Positions 1 through 11,684 of a stretch of 64,000 bases of DNA are shown one piece after another. Under the pieces are notes generated by a model that was given only the letters and a program-made list of their open reading frames with translations, was not told where the DNA came from and ran no database searches. The DNA is taken from assembly GCA_030847615.1 (NCBI GenBank), contig JAUMIR010000003.1, forward strand, positions 55,971,001-56,035,000, in the 5' to 3' direction. How positions within the stretch are numbered: position 1 is the first letter of the stretch; each line of letters starts with the position of its first letter. The position numbers and the translations under genes are program-made. Origin of the DNA: Gambelia wislizenii (lineage: Eukaryota; Chordata; Lepidosauria; Squamata; Crotaphytidae).

Positions 1-1673
1 GCTGGACACCTCAGATGAATTGCTAGGGATACTGCATGCACTGACCCTCAGCAATCACCACCTCATCTGGTCATCTCACTCTGCCTAATGCTAGGGCTAG
101 TCCTGAACATGTCTCAGATACCTGAAATTTGGAAAACATGGGAGATTGGCTATGTATTTGACCCCCATGTTATTTGAGATGAATTTGGAAATAATTTTTA
201 AGTATGATAGGTCTCAGAATTTAAGCAAGAATTAAAGATACCTGTTATAATTCTCCAGGAGAAAGCGGTTTCAAATAATTCATGAAACGTGGGCCAATTT
301 AATTTTGATTTATCTCACTTTGTCAAAATTGAGAGGTTGGGATGGCATTAGGTTATTCTGTCTATGAGTGCAATGCATATATATAGTGTGCATGTTTGTG
401 TGTAATGTATGTATATACAAACACACACAAATATAAATATTTGAAATGATCTATGAGCCACTGTTGTTGATGATGATAGCTATAATTAAAGGCAAAGGGA
501 CAAGGATCAAGAACAGATGTCAAACTTGTATAAAAATTAAAATTAATGATTTTACATAAAAGCATCATGGGTCCATTCATCATTTTATTGCATTTCACAT
601 GGCCATATGTTGACCATGCTCAATATGAAATAAGCTGGAATCTGTTAGCATAAAAAGGGAAATTTCAAACAAGGTGGTATTTATTAATTATAGAATGCAT
701 TAGAAAATGAATGATGACTCTGTCAAACAATTTGATTCCTTTCCTTTTATATATTCCACTGTAGCACCAATGTCCAATTTTTTTTTCATTCATAATAAAA
801 AAGAAATCTTCCCTTTTCTAGGCTTCTTTGTTATTCTACATGTGTTACAATTGTGCTCAGGGGAATAGCTAATGTGTGATAAGAAAAGGCCAGTGTGATG
901 ATATCATCACAACAAAATGTCAAAAATGTTATCATGTTAGAAATTTGCAAGCCAGTATTTTAGACCCAAGGTATGAATCTTTCAGATAGTCTTCATTGTT
1001 ACTGTTGACTCCAGAAGTGAAGCTGTTTAATGTTTAATCATTAGGTTGCATACAAACAATGAATAATATGCTTTGTGTTTATGCATAATAAACTCAAAAT
1101 AAAATTGTACAGTTCCCATCTCATGCAAGGTTTTACCTATTCATTATACTTCTTCTGAACCTCTTGGTTTAGGTGAATGATCTAGCAGAGATGCAAATTA
1201 CCTCTTTCTGTATTGTAATGAACTATAATCTCTCTGGCAGCAGTTTCCTGATGATATTCCTCAGTATTTCAGGTATGAATAACAAGGACTTGGAGAATAA
1301 TGTTCCTCCAGCACTCTGCTCTGAAGGTGCAAAGCAAGAGAGGACTGAGCAAGCTAATATTTTTTTCTCTGCAGCCAATGTTGATTTCATGTAGTATCCC
1401 AACCAGCTGCCCTGGGAAACAGTAGGGGATTACTCAGTCATCCTAGGGATGGTGGGGAGAATGTGTGTGTGGGGGGGGGGGTTGAAGGTGCTCTGTGACT
1501 GTAAGAGACACCATTTTCTACTTACTCCCAACTCTGTATTTCAGTATGGTGTTTCTGGAATTTGTTTGATATTAATCATGCAATTTGGTCATACATGGCA
1601 GGTAATACAGATCATTGGTGCAGTGGTAAACTTTGAATTGTAAGAGCTCATTGTGAAAGAGAGAGAGAGAGAG
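1..1673. other. AT-rich DNA without recognisable gene
   Basis: Six-frame reading gives only short chance frames. A poly-G run lies near 1471-1482 and a short (GA)n tract at 1657-1673 leads directly into a SINE head. I see no repeat family or exon that I can name here. Confidence 0.5.
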
Positions 1674-1750
1674 CATTGCAGTTGTTTAAGTATTGGACTA
1701 GTAGTCTGGAAGACTAGAGTTTGAATTCCTGCTCAGCCATGGAAGTCACT
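1674..1750 (+). mobile_element. Degenerate tRNA-derived SINE head (Sauria/Squam1-like)
   Basis: The stretch matches the head of the squamate SINE found intact at 9321 and 51961: a B-box-like GTTTGAATTCCTG, then CTCAGCCATGGAA. The Bov-B type tail is missing, so this is an old truncated copy. The family name is from memory; similarity to the two other copies is visible directly. Confidence 0.6.
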
Positions 1751-2448
1751 TGAAAGCAAACAATAGCAACAAATTGTGAAAGTCTCAACAGCTACAACCT
1801 TCAAGGCGAGTTCAAAAAATACACAAAGCTGTGTTGATCCATATCAGCAAATTAGTTGATGTCCATCACCACCACAAGTAGGACTTCTGTAAATCGAATG
1901 GATCTCCATGACCCATTTAAGAGCAAACCATCCTGGAATACTGTGTATTACAACAAGGATAGCTCATAATGATACAAGATAACATGAGTACCATGACTGA
2001 GGCATCTGGAGGATGACGGGACTATGCGAAGTTCTTCTTTGTTTTTGTCTGTTGAAGCCACCATTTGGCCTCTATAGCCGTGTTTATGCTTGTTGGAGAT
2101 CATAGCACACTTAATAAAGTCATGATTCTTAGCCCAAATAACATGTTAATGTCTCTTCATTTGTGTTTAGTCATTACAAAATGTCTGTTTGTGTTTGGCG
2201 GGGGTGGTGGTTTGGTGGTGACTGTGCCATAACTGCTTCTTTCCCATAGTTCTGTGATTTCCTACAATCCCAATCCTTATTTTAATACAAGAATAGTATC
2301 AATTCTCTGTGTCAACAATTTGACATTTTAGTGCTTAGGGGAATTTTTTTAAAAAAGAATAATTTCAGTTGTGTATGTTTGTGTGTTCATGATGATATCT
2401 TTTATTCAGCCTAAAAGACAAAATTGGCCATGCATTTTAATACACAAA
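1751..2448. other. Unassigned AT-rich DNA
   Basis: No gene or named repeat recognised. It contains short G-rich runs near 2198-2220 and a TA-rich approach to the composite element that starts near 2449. Confidence 0.4.
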
Positions 2449-4152
2449 TACTGAAAAATAGCCTCCGAAATCGGGGGTCGTCTTATACACCGGATACACT
2501 TTGTTTCACCCGCCCTCCGATCTCCTGCCTCTTCGCTCCCTTTGCAAATGGAGCAAAGAGGCAGGAGATTGGGCGGGGTGGTGAGGCAAAGTGTTTACCG
2601 GTTCATTCGCCCACCTCCTCTGACTTCTCCCCCTATGTGGAGCAACCGAAGACAGAGGAGGGGAGCAAACGTTGTGGTTTGCCATAGCCGCTGCTCAATC
2701 TCCTGTGTGTTCGTTCCCCAAAGGGAACAAACACACAGGAAATTGAGCGGCAGCCAAGGCAAACTGGGTACATTCGCCCCTTTCTTACAGCTTCCTGGAA
2801 GGTGGAAGAAAGGGGCGAATCTAGCTGTTTGCAGTGGCCACCCCCAGTTCCCCCTTCTTCATTCCCTTGAAGATGGAGGGAGAGGGGGCGCATGAGGCAA
2901 ACCGGGTATTTTCGCCCCTTTCCTCCATCTTCCTGGAAGGTGGAAGAAAGGGGCGAATCCCACGGTTTGCAACAGAGGCTGCCCATTCCCTCCGTCTTCA
3001 TATCTCAGAGACACCCTCCCCAAGGCCGCGACCAGGAGCCTGATCCCGGTCTCTGGGAGGGGGTGGGTGGCTGGAAAGCCCCTTCCAGAACCACCCTTCC
3101 ACCCTCCCTGAAGCTGGGATTGGGCTCCTGGTCACGGCCTTGGGGAGGGGGTGGGTTGGTGGAAAGCCCCCCTCTAGCCACTCTTCCACCCTCCCTGAAG
3201 CTGGGATTGGGCTCCCGGTCACAAACTCGGGGAGGGGGTGGGTGGGTGGAAAGCCCCCCCTCTAGCTACCCTTCCACCCTCCCCGAAGCCGGGATTGGGC
3301 TCCTGGTCATGGCCTCAGGGAGGGGGTGGCTGGCTGGAAAGCCCCCCCACTGGAACAACCCTTCCACCCTCCCTGAAGCTGGGATCAGGCTCCCAGTCAT
3401 GGCCTCGGGGAGTGTCTGGGTGGCTGGAAAGCCCCCCCTCTAGTCACCCTTCCACCCTCCCCGAAGCTGGGATCAGGCTCCTGGTTGTGGCCTCGGGGAG
3501 CCCCCCCCCAGCCACCCTTACAGCGGCCGAGGCAAACCAGGTATGATCGCCCCTTTTTTCCACCTTTCCGGAAGGTGGAAGAAAGGGGGAAATCTTGCAG
3601 TTTGCAACAGCTGCCCCCGCTTCCCCCATCTTCATTCCCTTTCAAAATTCCCTTGAAAATGAATGGAGGGGGAGGATGAGGCAAACCAGGTATTTCCGCC
3701 CCTTTCGTCCACCTTCGAGTCAAGTTTGACTGAATGGTGGAAGAGCGGCGAATGTCACGGTTTGCCTTGGTGGCTGCCCATTCCCTCCGTCTTCGTTCCC
3801 TTCGCAAAGGTAACGAAGATGGAGGGAATGGGCGGTGGCAGAGGCATACCGGGTTCATTCAGCCCCCTCCTCTGCCTTTCACCGAAGGTGGAAGTGAGGG
3901 GCGAACATAGTGGCTGGCTGGCTGGGAGAGCCCTGCCAGCTGATCCTGTTTGCTTTCCCAACTTACAAGGAGATCCTCATGAGTTGGGAAACAAAGAGGA
4001 TCAGCTGACAAGGCTCCCCAGCCAGCCAGCCAGCCAAATTGGGGGGTGGTCTTATACGGCGAATATATGCCAAACTCTAGATTTTTGCTTGAAAATTGGG
4101 GGGGGGGGTCGTCTTATATGCCCAGTTGTCCTATACGCCAGAATATACAGTA
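2449..4152. mobile_element. 1.7 kb nested-hairpin composite element
   Basis: A GC-rich block sharply bounded by AT-rich DNA. It begins TACTG and ends CAGTA. Near both ends, in direct orientation, lies the motif GGTCGTCTTATAC (2477 on the left; variants at 4047 and 4107 on the right). Between them sit successive hairpins: 2521-2569, 2687-2752, 2772-2820, 2911-2959, 3548-3591, 3773-3833, 3852-3905 and 3911-4034, plus weaker ones. Spacers repeat GAGGCAAACCGGG, and its reverse complement type CGGTTTGC follows many hairpins, so palindromes are nested in palindromes. A tandem array at 3016-3512 interrupts one hairpin. Frames of up to 183 codons inside are shadows of this repetitive DNA. The CGTCTTATAC end motif resembles DNA-transposon ends I have seen in vertebrate genomes, but I cannot name the family. 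Confidence 0.65.
3016..3512. repeat. Minisatellite, ~88-bp unit, about 5.5 copies
   Basis: The anchor GAAGCTGGGAT (or GAAGCCGGGAT) recurs at 3110, 3197, 3285, 3375 and 3463, giving spacings of 87, 88, 90 and 88. Each unit carries GGCTCCTGGTCA, a GGGGAGGGGGTGGGTGG stretch, GGAAAGCCCCCC and CTTCCACCCTCC. The first partial unit (3016-3040) is in the opposite orientation, so the array begins with an inverted copy. It splits the hairpin whose left arm lies at 2977-2999. Confidence 0.85.
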
Positions 4153-5229
4153 AATGACTATTGAATTACAATGTACATTGTGATTTTTTAAAACCTGTCC
4201 CCTAAAAATCAAATACAGTCCATAACTAGAGCTTTCTGGGTTTTTGAAAAATTGTCCTCTGCAAAAGTCAACACTTTTTTTGTGGGGGGGGGGGAGAGAT
4301 TTAACTTTGTGTTCTTTGATGATGGGCTATTTTCCAGCCTCATTTGGACAAGTACAGACACAACAGTTGGGCCAAATATCAAGCCAAGCAATTTGCACCT
4401 AGCACAGATCCAGATGTTCCAAGCCCGCACATAATGGCCAGGAAAAGAAATTGCAAAAATTTGGCCTAATCAGTTAGCCAAAGTAGTGAGCTCATCTCTT
4501 TCCCCATACCTTCCCACCCATATCCTAAATGTCTGTCTTCTTAGCATAACTCTCCAGACTTCCTTCAGGATGTGCACACTGCAACCTCACACAGAGAATG
4601 GTTATTCTTTAAAAAAAAAAAAACACCACTTCAATTTCTTGATGGTTATTTGCTTTGGTTGGTTCCAGTGAGTTAGACAGGACTGATCTGGGTGAAAAAT
4701 ATTTGTCTTGGCATCACAGTGGATTGTCTTTAATAAATTGTGTTTGGTCTGGCACAGGCCTGGCTTCTCCATCTGTTTCTGATGCTGGTACTGTATAGTT
4801 AAAGATTTGACAGACATGCCATTCACCCCCCACTCCTGCCACGTGTAAGGGCAAAGCTGGCTTCCTTCAAGAAACCAGGAGTGAGAATCTATTATGCAGA
4901 AGCTGAAAAAGTCAAAAATATGTTTTTTATATTTTTTTGTTAAGTCTTTGTTTATTTATGCCGACAGATAACAGAGATCTCTTTAGCTTGTAGTCTTCAA
5001 AATGCTTGTTGCACCCTTTTTGTTCATTTTGATTTTCTGTGTTTTTATTTATTCTAATTGATGGAGAGGTTTGTATGAAAAAGACAGGTATATTTTAAAT
5101 GACAAAGAGCTCAGAAATCAAACTGCTTCTCCAGTATTGAGTTTCAAAGATTATTCAGGGGTTTGGATAAATTTACTTTTCTAAAACTGTATATTGCTTT
5201 CCTCATTGAGAAAAACAGCTCAGGATTTT
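4153..5229. other. Unassigned DNA
   Basis: Contains a G run near 4286-4295 and an A run at 4611-4622. No exon, RNA gene or named repeat recognised. Confidence 0.4.
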
Positions 5230-5375
5230 TAGATTTTTTAGATTTTTAGTATACTACTGAGTATTTGAGTATTTTATAATGCTGTATTTTATTGTTTCAT
5301 TTTTAATTATATATGATTGATGTTCCACTCTTTGCTAAAAAGGGCATTATAAATAAACATTATTATTATTACTAT
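5230..5375 (+). mobile_element. LINE 3' end remnant (L2-like tail)
   Basis: The stretch runs TGTATTTTATTGTTTC, then CATTATAAATAAAC followed by (ATT)n at 5359-5372. A TATAAATAAA end followed by ATT repeats is the usual 3' end of L2-type LINEs and of SINEs that borrow that tail in reptiles. Assignment is by tail pattern only. Confidence 0.35.
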
Positions 5376-7762
5376 CCATAGGAAGAATAGATTGAGGTGG
5401 TAATGGTGATACCAGCTTAAACTCAGCTTCTGTTCTTCCTTGAGAATAGTGCCCTGTCTGCCCTAAATTACAGGTGCAGGATGTGATTTTGTCCCCACAA
5501 CTTTCAGGAGAAGGATGAGCCAATGACATGTCTTTCATGCAAGCAGCACACATGGGCCATCTTGACAGATATATTGTTTAGAAAACTCCATTAACTGAAC
5601 TAGGCCAGAATCGTAGTAGTGCACTATGATCATAGTTGTACTTTTTTCAGGTTAGTGGACTGATGGTGAAGAAATGCAGACAAAAAATGTCATTTCCAAG
5701 CTGCCTCTACTTGTCGAAAGTCTTACTTTCTTTAAAGCTGTTGTGCCTTTTTCATCCTGTCACAACTGACCACACTGATGTAGTTATACCAACATATTTC
5801 ACCAACAAGATTCAGGCCTAAATCTGAGGTATTTTCTGACTGCAATAAGAATTCTAATAGATTATGGAGTTGAAAAATGTCCCATATCCACAGGTGTGTG
5901 GGTCCACAGTCAATAGTATTCCTCAATACCCAAATACACTATGGTTGCTAGTTCAGGCTCATCCCATGGCCTGAGATTTCTGGGTCAAAACCAAAGACTT
6001 AGAGACACATGGTAGTGACATCATTAAGTGTTATGGATAAAGTACCAACCACAGTTGCTCAGAGCTTGCCATTCAAACAGACATAGACAGACAGGAATAA
6101 CTTATTTTCTGGTTTGAAAATTAAGACAAAAATCTAACTAAAGGAGCTGTGCCAGATCAAGGTGAAATGAGGCCATTATTCTTTCTTGCTTACTTAGGGA
6201 GATGGAATAAGGAACATTTAATCTAGCCTGCCAACTCTATCTATAAGGTGGATGCAGAGCAGAGTAGAGGGTAAAACCTGGAGCCACAATAATTGGAAGG
6301 TAAGGAGGACGTTAATTAAATAAACACATCAACTGTCCTGGAGAATATTTGCAAGCTGGAGCAACAAGCCCATTAATCCTTGAGAATTATAACAAGCTGC
6401 TGCTCTTCTAGCTGAGTTGGAGATTCACACAGAGCCCTTTCTTCTTACCTGGAAGTGAACCCACCAAAACTGGAAAATGTGCACTTTGTCTCCTAACTGG
6501 ATATGACCCATGAAAACTGGAGAATCAGGGCTAGGCCCTGAGATCTGCCAATGCTACAAACAACCAGAGTCAGCAGACATGTTTACATGAAGTAGAATAT
6601 TTGTTTTGAGTAGCTGTCAGTCCCCTCCGTCCCTTCCCTTTTTTTTGCCCCAATAAATTGTAACCAACATAAATTATGTGCCTTAAAAATACTATTTTGT
6701 CTATTAAAAGAAACCAACAAACACAGCTTCCTAAAATCTGTATATGGCTGATACACTGGGTGATGCTGAAGGACACTATTTACAACTTTTCAGCTGAAAA
6801 AGTAATAAATGTCAATCTTATAGGTCTAATTCAGTGTGTCTCAGGAACTGAAATATCCTGTATGTTGGCCTAAGGGTTTCCTGTCAACCCCCACTCCCCA
6901 TCACAGTCCTTCTGCAAGCATCAGCCTGCCTAAGCCAATCTTTGGGAATTGTGTTATAAGTTATGTTCAATAAATATGAATTGCAAGTATTGATGTGTCA
7001 GGCAGGGAGCTGCCTTTTACCAGAGTCTGCATGCATTGTAAAGAAACATATTAGAAGGGTGGGGTAGTGAAAAGCCTGGATCCCTGTCCATCTTGGAGAA
7101 GTCTGGCCTCATTTTAAAGTACAAACTGAAATTTCCCTCCCTCCTGCTGACAAGGGAATGGTCTCATTGATGTGTTTGGAAGAGCAATCAGTGCTTAACT
7201 GTCTTGTTTACCTCCACTGAATGGAGACCCTACCAAAGTGTCTCAGACTGGTACACACAAAAGCACATGCACGCACACACACACACACACATTTAAGATA
7301 TTGTGAAGTTTCCAGAGATGCTGGATAATCCTATTTAGATTTGAAGGAGGGCAAATGTTTGTACTTAATCGGCTTTGTCTCTTGTGACCAACTCCATAGT
7401 GTTCATCTTCCCAGACCATCTAAGAGTCATTACCAATGCCCAGAGGGTGAAAGGCAGAGGTCATGTTCACATTTACCCTTTGCACAAACCTTTGTGCACA
7501 AGCCATAGGCTCTGCACTCACTACTCTAAGCACACAGGGCTTTTTGAACCCTCCATAGAATAACATGCCTTGATGTGACAGCCTCCAAGTAAGAAAAGGG
7601 CTATATATAGGCCAGACAGAAAGACAGTCTGTCTCTCCAGAAGCTCTCCTTCCTTTTGAAACCTCCACATGGTCCCTTCCTCAGCTGACCTGATCTTCAG
7701 CCACCCAGTTTACCTGGACTCTTCTTCACATCAGAGGGTGATAAAAATCTCTCTGTGTTTTA
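5376..7762. other. Unassigned DNA
   Basis: About 2.4 kb with no recognisable exon or repeat family. A (CA)n microsatellite occupies 7270-7290. Confidence 0.4.
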
Positions 7763-8384
7763 GGAGAGTATCAGATGATCAAATTAAAGCATTACAGGTA
7801 TGATAGGAGATCACGAAGGGGCTTCCCTTTCAGACAACATCATCCCTGTGTTGTTATGCCCCCATGCCTCTTCTGTTCCCCTGGTGCTCCTTTTTATTCA
7901 TGGGCTAAGCCATGAATTTGTCCATCATTCCATTTCTGTAACGGAATGACAGTGAGTGGAAAGGTGCTCTGTTGTGCTGGCCCAATGCCAGCATCACTGG
8001 GAGGTCCCTGCTGAACACTTCCAGTTGAGATCGTGACATCAAGGTAAGTGACACTTTTTTTCCTACCCTCCCCAGGTACTTGGGGTTTTTAAAATGTGTT
8101 TTTGTGCTTAGTTTAAGTTTTTACCTTTTCTTTTTCTTTTTCTTTTTGAACTCCCCACACACTTGTCCTCTTGCAAGAACAGCCTGGGATTTTCTTCCAG
8201 GAAGTGAAACCACCTCTGTGAGAGCTGCATTCACTCCTGGGCTGCTGGAGGGGAAGGGATGCATTTTCTCTTCCACGATTAAGGTAGATCTGGAAAAAAA
8301 ATTAACTGCTAAAGGGACAGGAATGGAGCGGAAGAGACGATAGTGAGACAGGGACACTATATTTGTCCCCGTCTGATAATCTCC
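7763..8384 (+). mobile_element. Long-form GG-TIR element, copy H
   Basis: Ends are GGAGAGTATCAGA and TCTGATAATCTCC, flanked on both sides by TTA (7760-7762 and 8385-8387), a perfect 3-bp target duplication. The interior shares the long-form core with the copies at 17639, 37394 and 59086: GAACACTTCC, GAGATCGTGACATC and AAGGTAAGTGAC. Length is 622 bp. No transposase frame is present, so it is non-autonomous. Superfamily is not proven; a 3-bp TTA duplication is the habit of PIF/Harbinger elements. Confidence 0.8.
8124..8148. repeat. (CTTTT)n simple repeat
   Basis: Short pyrimidine microsatellite inside the long-form element at 7763-8384. Confidence 0.8.
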
Positions 8385-9320
8385 TTAGTCTGCAGTCCTT
8401 TAAGCTTAGCTGCATCCCTCCAGTCCCCTTAGATTGGTCAGGATTTAGCACCCGTGCCGTTGTTCCTCTCTTTTTCCTTTGAGAAACTTCTATTAACAGC
8501 TTGTATTGAATATAGACTGTTCTGTTGGTTTCTACTGCTATATTTTTCAGTCATTTTCATGAAGAAATAATTGCTTTTGCTTCAAAACCAGCTTGTCATC
8601 GACCTGATTTCTTCTCTTCTACCTCGATTTTACCAGGGTTCACTCTGGTTAATTGTCCATTTTTAACCTGTAAGGTCCTGCAGAGAGTTACTGCCTGGAG
8701 GTGCATTTCCCCCAAACTAGTAATAGCTAGTAGGCAGTTACATGACTTAATAAGAATGTTTTAAGTGCCCTCCAAACTGGCCAAACAAGAGCACTTTTGT
8801 TTCCACCTACTCCATGGTGTAGTACTTGTGGGGAGGCAGTATGGTAATTTGTCAATTTGTTAAATGCATTATTTTGGCACAGCTTGCAGATGCACTGCAA
8901 TTAAGGATAGGCAGGTAATCAGAGGCTATCTTGATAAGCACTCACTCTATGAAGGGAAGCTTATTCAATATTTATTTTATTTCAATTTATTTATACCATG
9001 CCTTTTCCCAGCACAGCATAATATACCTCTTAGAGCTGACTGGTGCAAAGGACTATGGGAGAAGAGCCACCTTTAGCCATGGGGATGGGGAATTTCATAA
9101 CACTTACTGCTAGATAGCCATAGTGGCATGCTGGTTGGAAGTAGCTGGCTTTCTGCCTTCAGTGCTGTCAGTACCATCAGCTATCTGTTTCATATGCTGA
9201 AATTCATACCTCAAAAAAAATTGCAAAAGAAATTGCCCCAATGTTATTTTTTGGTGACATTTCAGACTATCATGGGCGTGAAGCATAATTAATTATGACT
9301 TCCTAACCAAGGTACAAAGA
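8385..9320. other. Unassigned DNA with possible LINE tail
   Basis: Around 8966-9015 the sequence TTTATTTTATTTC then TTTATACCATGCC resembles a minus-strand L2-type tail. Nothing else recognised. Confidence 0.3.
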
Positions 9321-9509
9321 CCAGAGTGGTGTAGTGGTTTGAGCAGTGGACTATGACTCTAGAGACCAGGTTCCCCACTTGGCCATGGAAACCCACTGGG
9401 TGACCTTTGACGAGTGACACACTCTCAGCCCCAGAAACCCCTGTGATAGGTATGCTTAGGGTCACCATATGTCAAAAATGACTTGAAGGCGCACAACAAC
9501 AACAATAAC
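9321..9509 (+). mobile_element. tRNA-derived SINE with Bov-B type tail
   Basis: The head reads GTGTAGTGGTTTGAGCAGTG with a tRNA-like promoter layout, followed by GGCCATGGAAACCCACTGGG. The tail AAATGACTTGAAGGC plus CACAACAACAACAAT matches the 3' end of Bov-B LINEs, which supply the reverse transcriptase for Sauria/Squam1 SINEs in squamates. A middle segment is deleted compared with the copy at 51961. Confidence 0.85.
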
Positions 9510-11446
9510 CAACATACAAAAAGTTATGTACAATTGACCTTGCTCATAAATTTAATTGTGACACTTTCATGCAGAGTCTATCTTTGCTGAGCCTGTGAAG
9601 TATTAAAATAAAAGAAACAGGACTCCATATTTCCTTGCCCTTCCTATAATAGTAAAGAAAATATTTGCATTCCTTTTTTAAAAAAAGAAAAAGAAAAACG
9701 TTCTTTGAACACGGTTCCAGTTAAATTGGCTTGACAGTCATTGTGGCTATAGCCAAATTGTTAGAACCCTTTTAGCATCCATAGCTAACAACCACACACA
9801 ATTTCCTAAAACGCATCTCCACTCAGCTACTTGCAATTCTAAATACACTTCAGAAGGTTACATACCTAACGTTTCCACATCATGCTATTTTAACAGAATG
9901 TGTCCATCCTTACTCTCTGCTCTAAAGTGGCTATTGTGTTTTTCCCCCTTAAAAAACCAACTCCCACCTAACCTTCCCTCAAGCTGATGCATTTGAATGG
10001 CTGGTTTCTGTGTCTAGCAAACAATGTGTATGGATTGGTTTACTTGTGTAAAGTTTATGATGCCATTAATAGCTGAGAACTATTCAAGCTCCTCAAAGAA
10101 TGGAGACAAATCAGTTCAGAAGCCACTGCAATGTAGGTTTCTACTTAAATGCTTTGGATAGCTGCATTAGTAGGTTATACAGCTGGGGTTTGGAGTTCAG
10201 GTGATCCTTTTAGACATCGCTACATAAAGTGTAGCTTCTTTTTATTAGTTCCCTTATACTTCTCAGACTACCTTTAGAACTGATCTTAAGCAAGTCAGTC
10301 ACATTTTACAAAGGCCTCTCCCTTGAGACTCCATTCCCCATATTTAGCTGAAGTCTTCTGCAAAGGCCTACTATGGCTGTATGAATTATATAGCAGATAC
10401 ATGTTTTTCAACTGCAGAAATAAATGAATGCATTGTTTGATATAATACAAAATGTACAATCAGGAAACTCTTTTTGGATTCCTATTTGGTCTGAGTAGGA
10501 GCCACTTCCTTAGGAAATTAATAGCAAAGACCTTTTAGCACCCTCTTTTTCATGTGGTTAATTATTTTCTTTACAGGTTTATACCTGAGTTTAATAGGGA
10601 TCTCACAATCTATAACCCTGATATAAAACTGGAGAAAAGAAGCATCATTCAGCTTTATAGCTAAGCCACAGGGGTTCTACAGATTGGTGTGCAGGAAATT
10701 ATCCTTAACAGGTCTATCTTTATAAGAAGTCATGTGTTTAAATCAGACTTACAGTGCAAGCTTAGGCATGTCTACTTAGAAATAAGTTTTATTGAATTAA
10801 GTGGGGCTTACTATCAAGTAAATAAGTGTAGGATTTCAGCCTTAATTACATAATGAGGAAGAAGGACCTAAAAGTGGATTTTTTTCTCAGATTAAATTAA
10901 ATGCTTCATTAATAGAAACCCAAATATAAGCCAAATACAGTAGGTGATATGGTGGTTTTATATAAGTGGAATTATGAAACCACACAGATGTCAGTGTCTG
11001 AAAAACTAGGGGAATTTAAAGGAGTAGATATGACGATCCAGCAAGACATATATACTTGACTTTCATATAAGCTTATGATGTAAGCAGCCACTGAGGTATT
11101 TGTGTGTAAGAGAGGGAATTCAGCGTACACTCAAGATGTTTGCTTGGGAAAGATATAAAGATTTAGGCCTCCTCAGGTTGCTAGACTGTTCTTTGTCTGC
11201 TCAGCCTATGCTGCTAACCTTCCTTTTAACCTGTACTGATAATCTTAGGGTTGCTGATGCCATCTTTACCACTGCCTCTCAGGATTCTCTGTCTCAACCC
11301 AAATAGTCAGTTCAAACCAAACTATCTTACTCATTCTACCTTAGCATATTTCTCTTAATGAAGATTAGCTTTATCACTTTTTTTTTTAAAAAAAAGATGC
11401 TAACTCAATGTGATTGAGGAGAGCCAAGACAATACCGAAACAAATA
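9510..11446. other. Mostly unassigned DNA with one small MITE
   Basis: Apart from the hairpin at 10757-10840, no recognisable gene or repeat. AT-rich with poly-A/T tracts at 9676-9698 and 11380-11396. Confidence 0.4.
10757..10840. mobile_element. Small hairpin MITE
   Basis: Imperfect palindrome of about 84 bp: the left arm has GGCATGTCTACTTAGAAATA and the right arm has CTTACTATCAAGTAAATAAG, closing with GTAGGATTTCAGC. It matches a short palindromic element I recall as common in lizard genomes; the name is not certain. Confidence 0.55.
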
Positions 11447-11682
11447 CAGGTAAAAAAAAACCCATATCCATGGATTCAGTATCCACAGTTTCACTTATCC
11501 ACATCTGAAAAAAAAATATGTTATCTCTAGGCATTCCTGGGTGTCACAATGTGATTCTATGGTAACTTCTGGCATTCGTCACATTGAAATTAATAGGTTT
11601 CCCTATTGTCTATGGTGTCAGGTATCCACAGGGGGGGGGGAGGGATTTGAATGTATTCCCCTTGGTTACAGGGGTCAACCTG
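11447..11682. mobile_element. pogo/Tigger-like MITE, copy 1
   Basis: Begins CAGGT and ends ACCTG, with TA directly outside both ends (11445-11446 and 11683-11684), the target duplication expected of Tc1/mariner-pogo elements. The interior has TATCCATGGATTCAGTATCC and GGTATCCACAGG, typical of Tigger-type ends. 236 bp and non-coding, with a poly-G expansion at 11633-11642. Confidence 0.75.
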
Positions 11683-11684
11683 TA

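Noticed and set aside
2542..3858. Several 100-183 codon frames on both strands
   Set aside because: They are translations of the hairpin composite and 88-bp minisatellite; compositions are Pro/Gly/Trp-rich and mirror one another.
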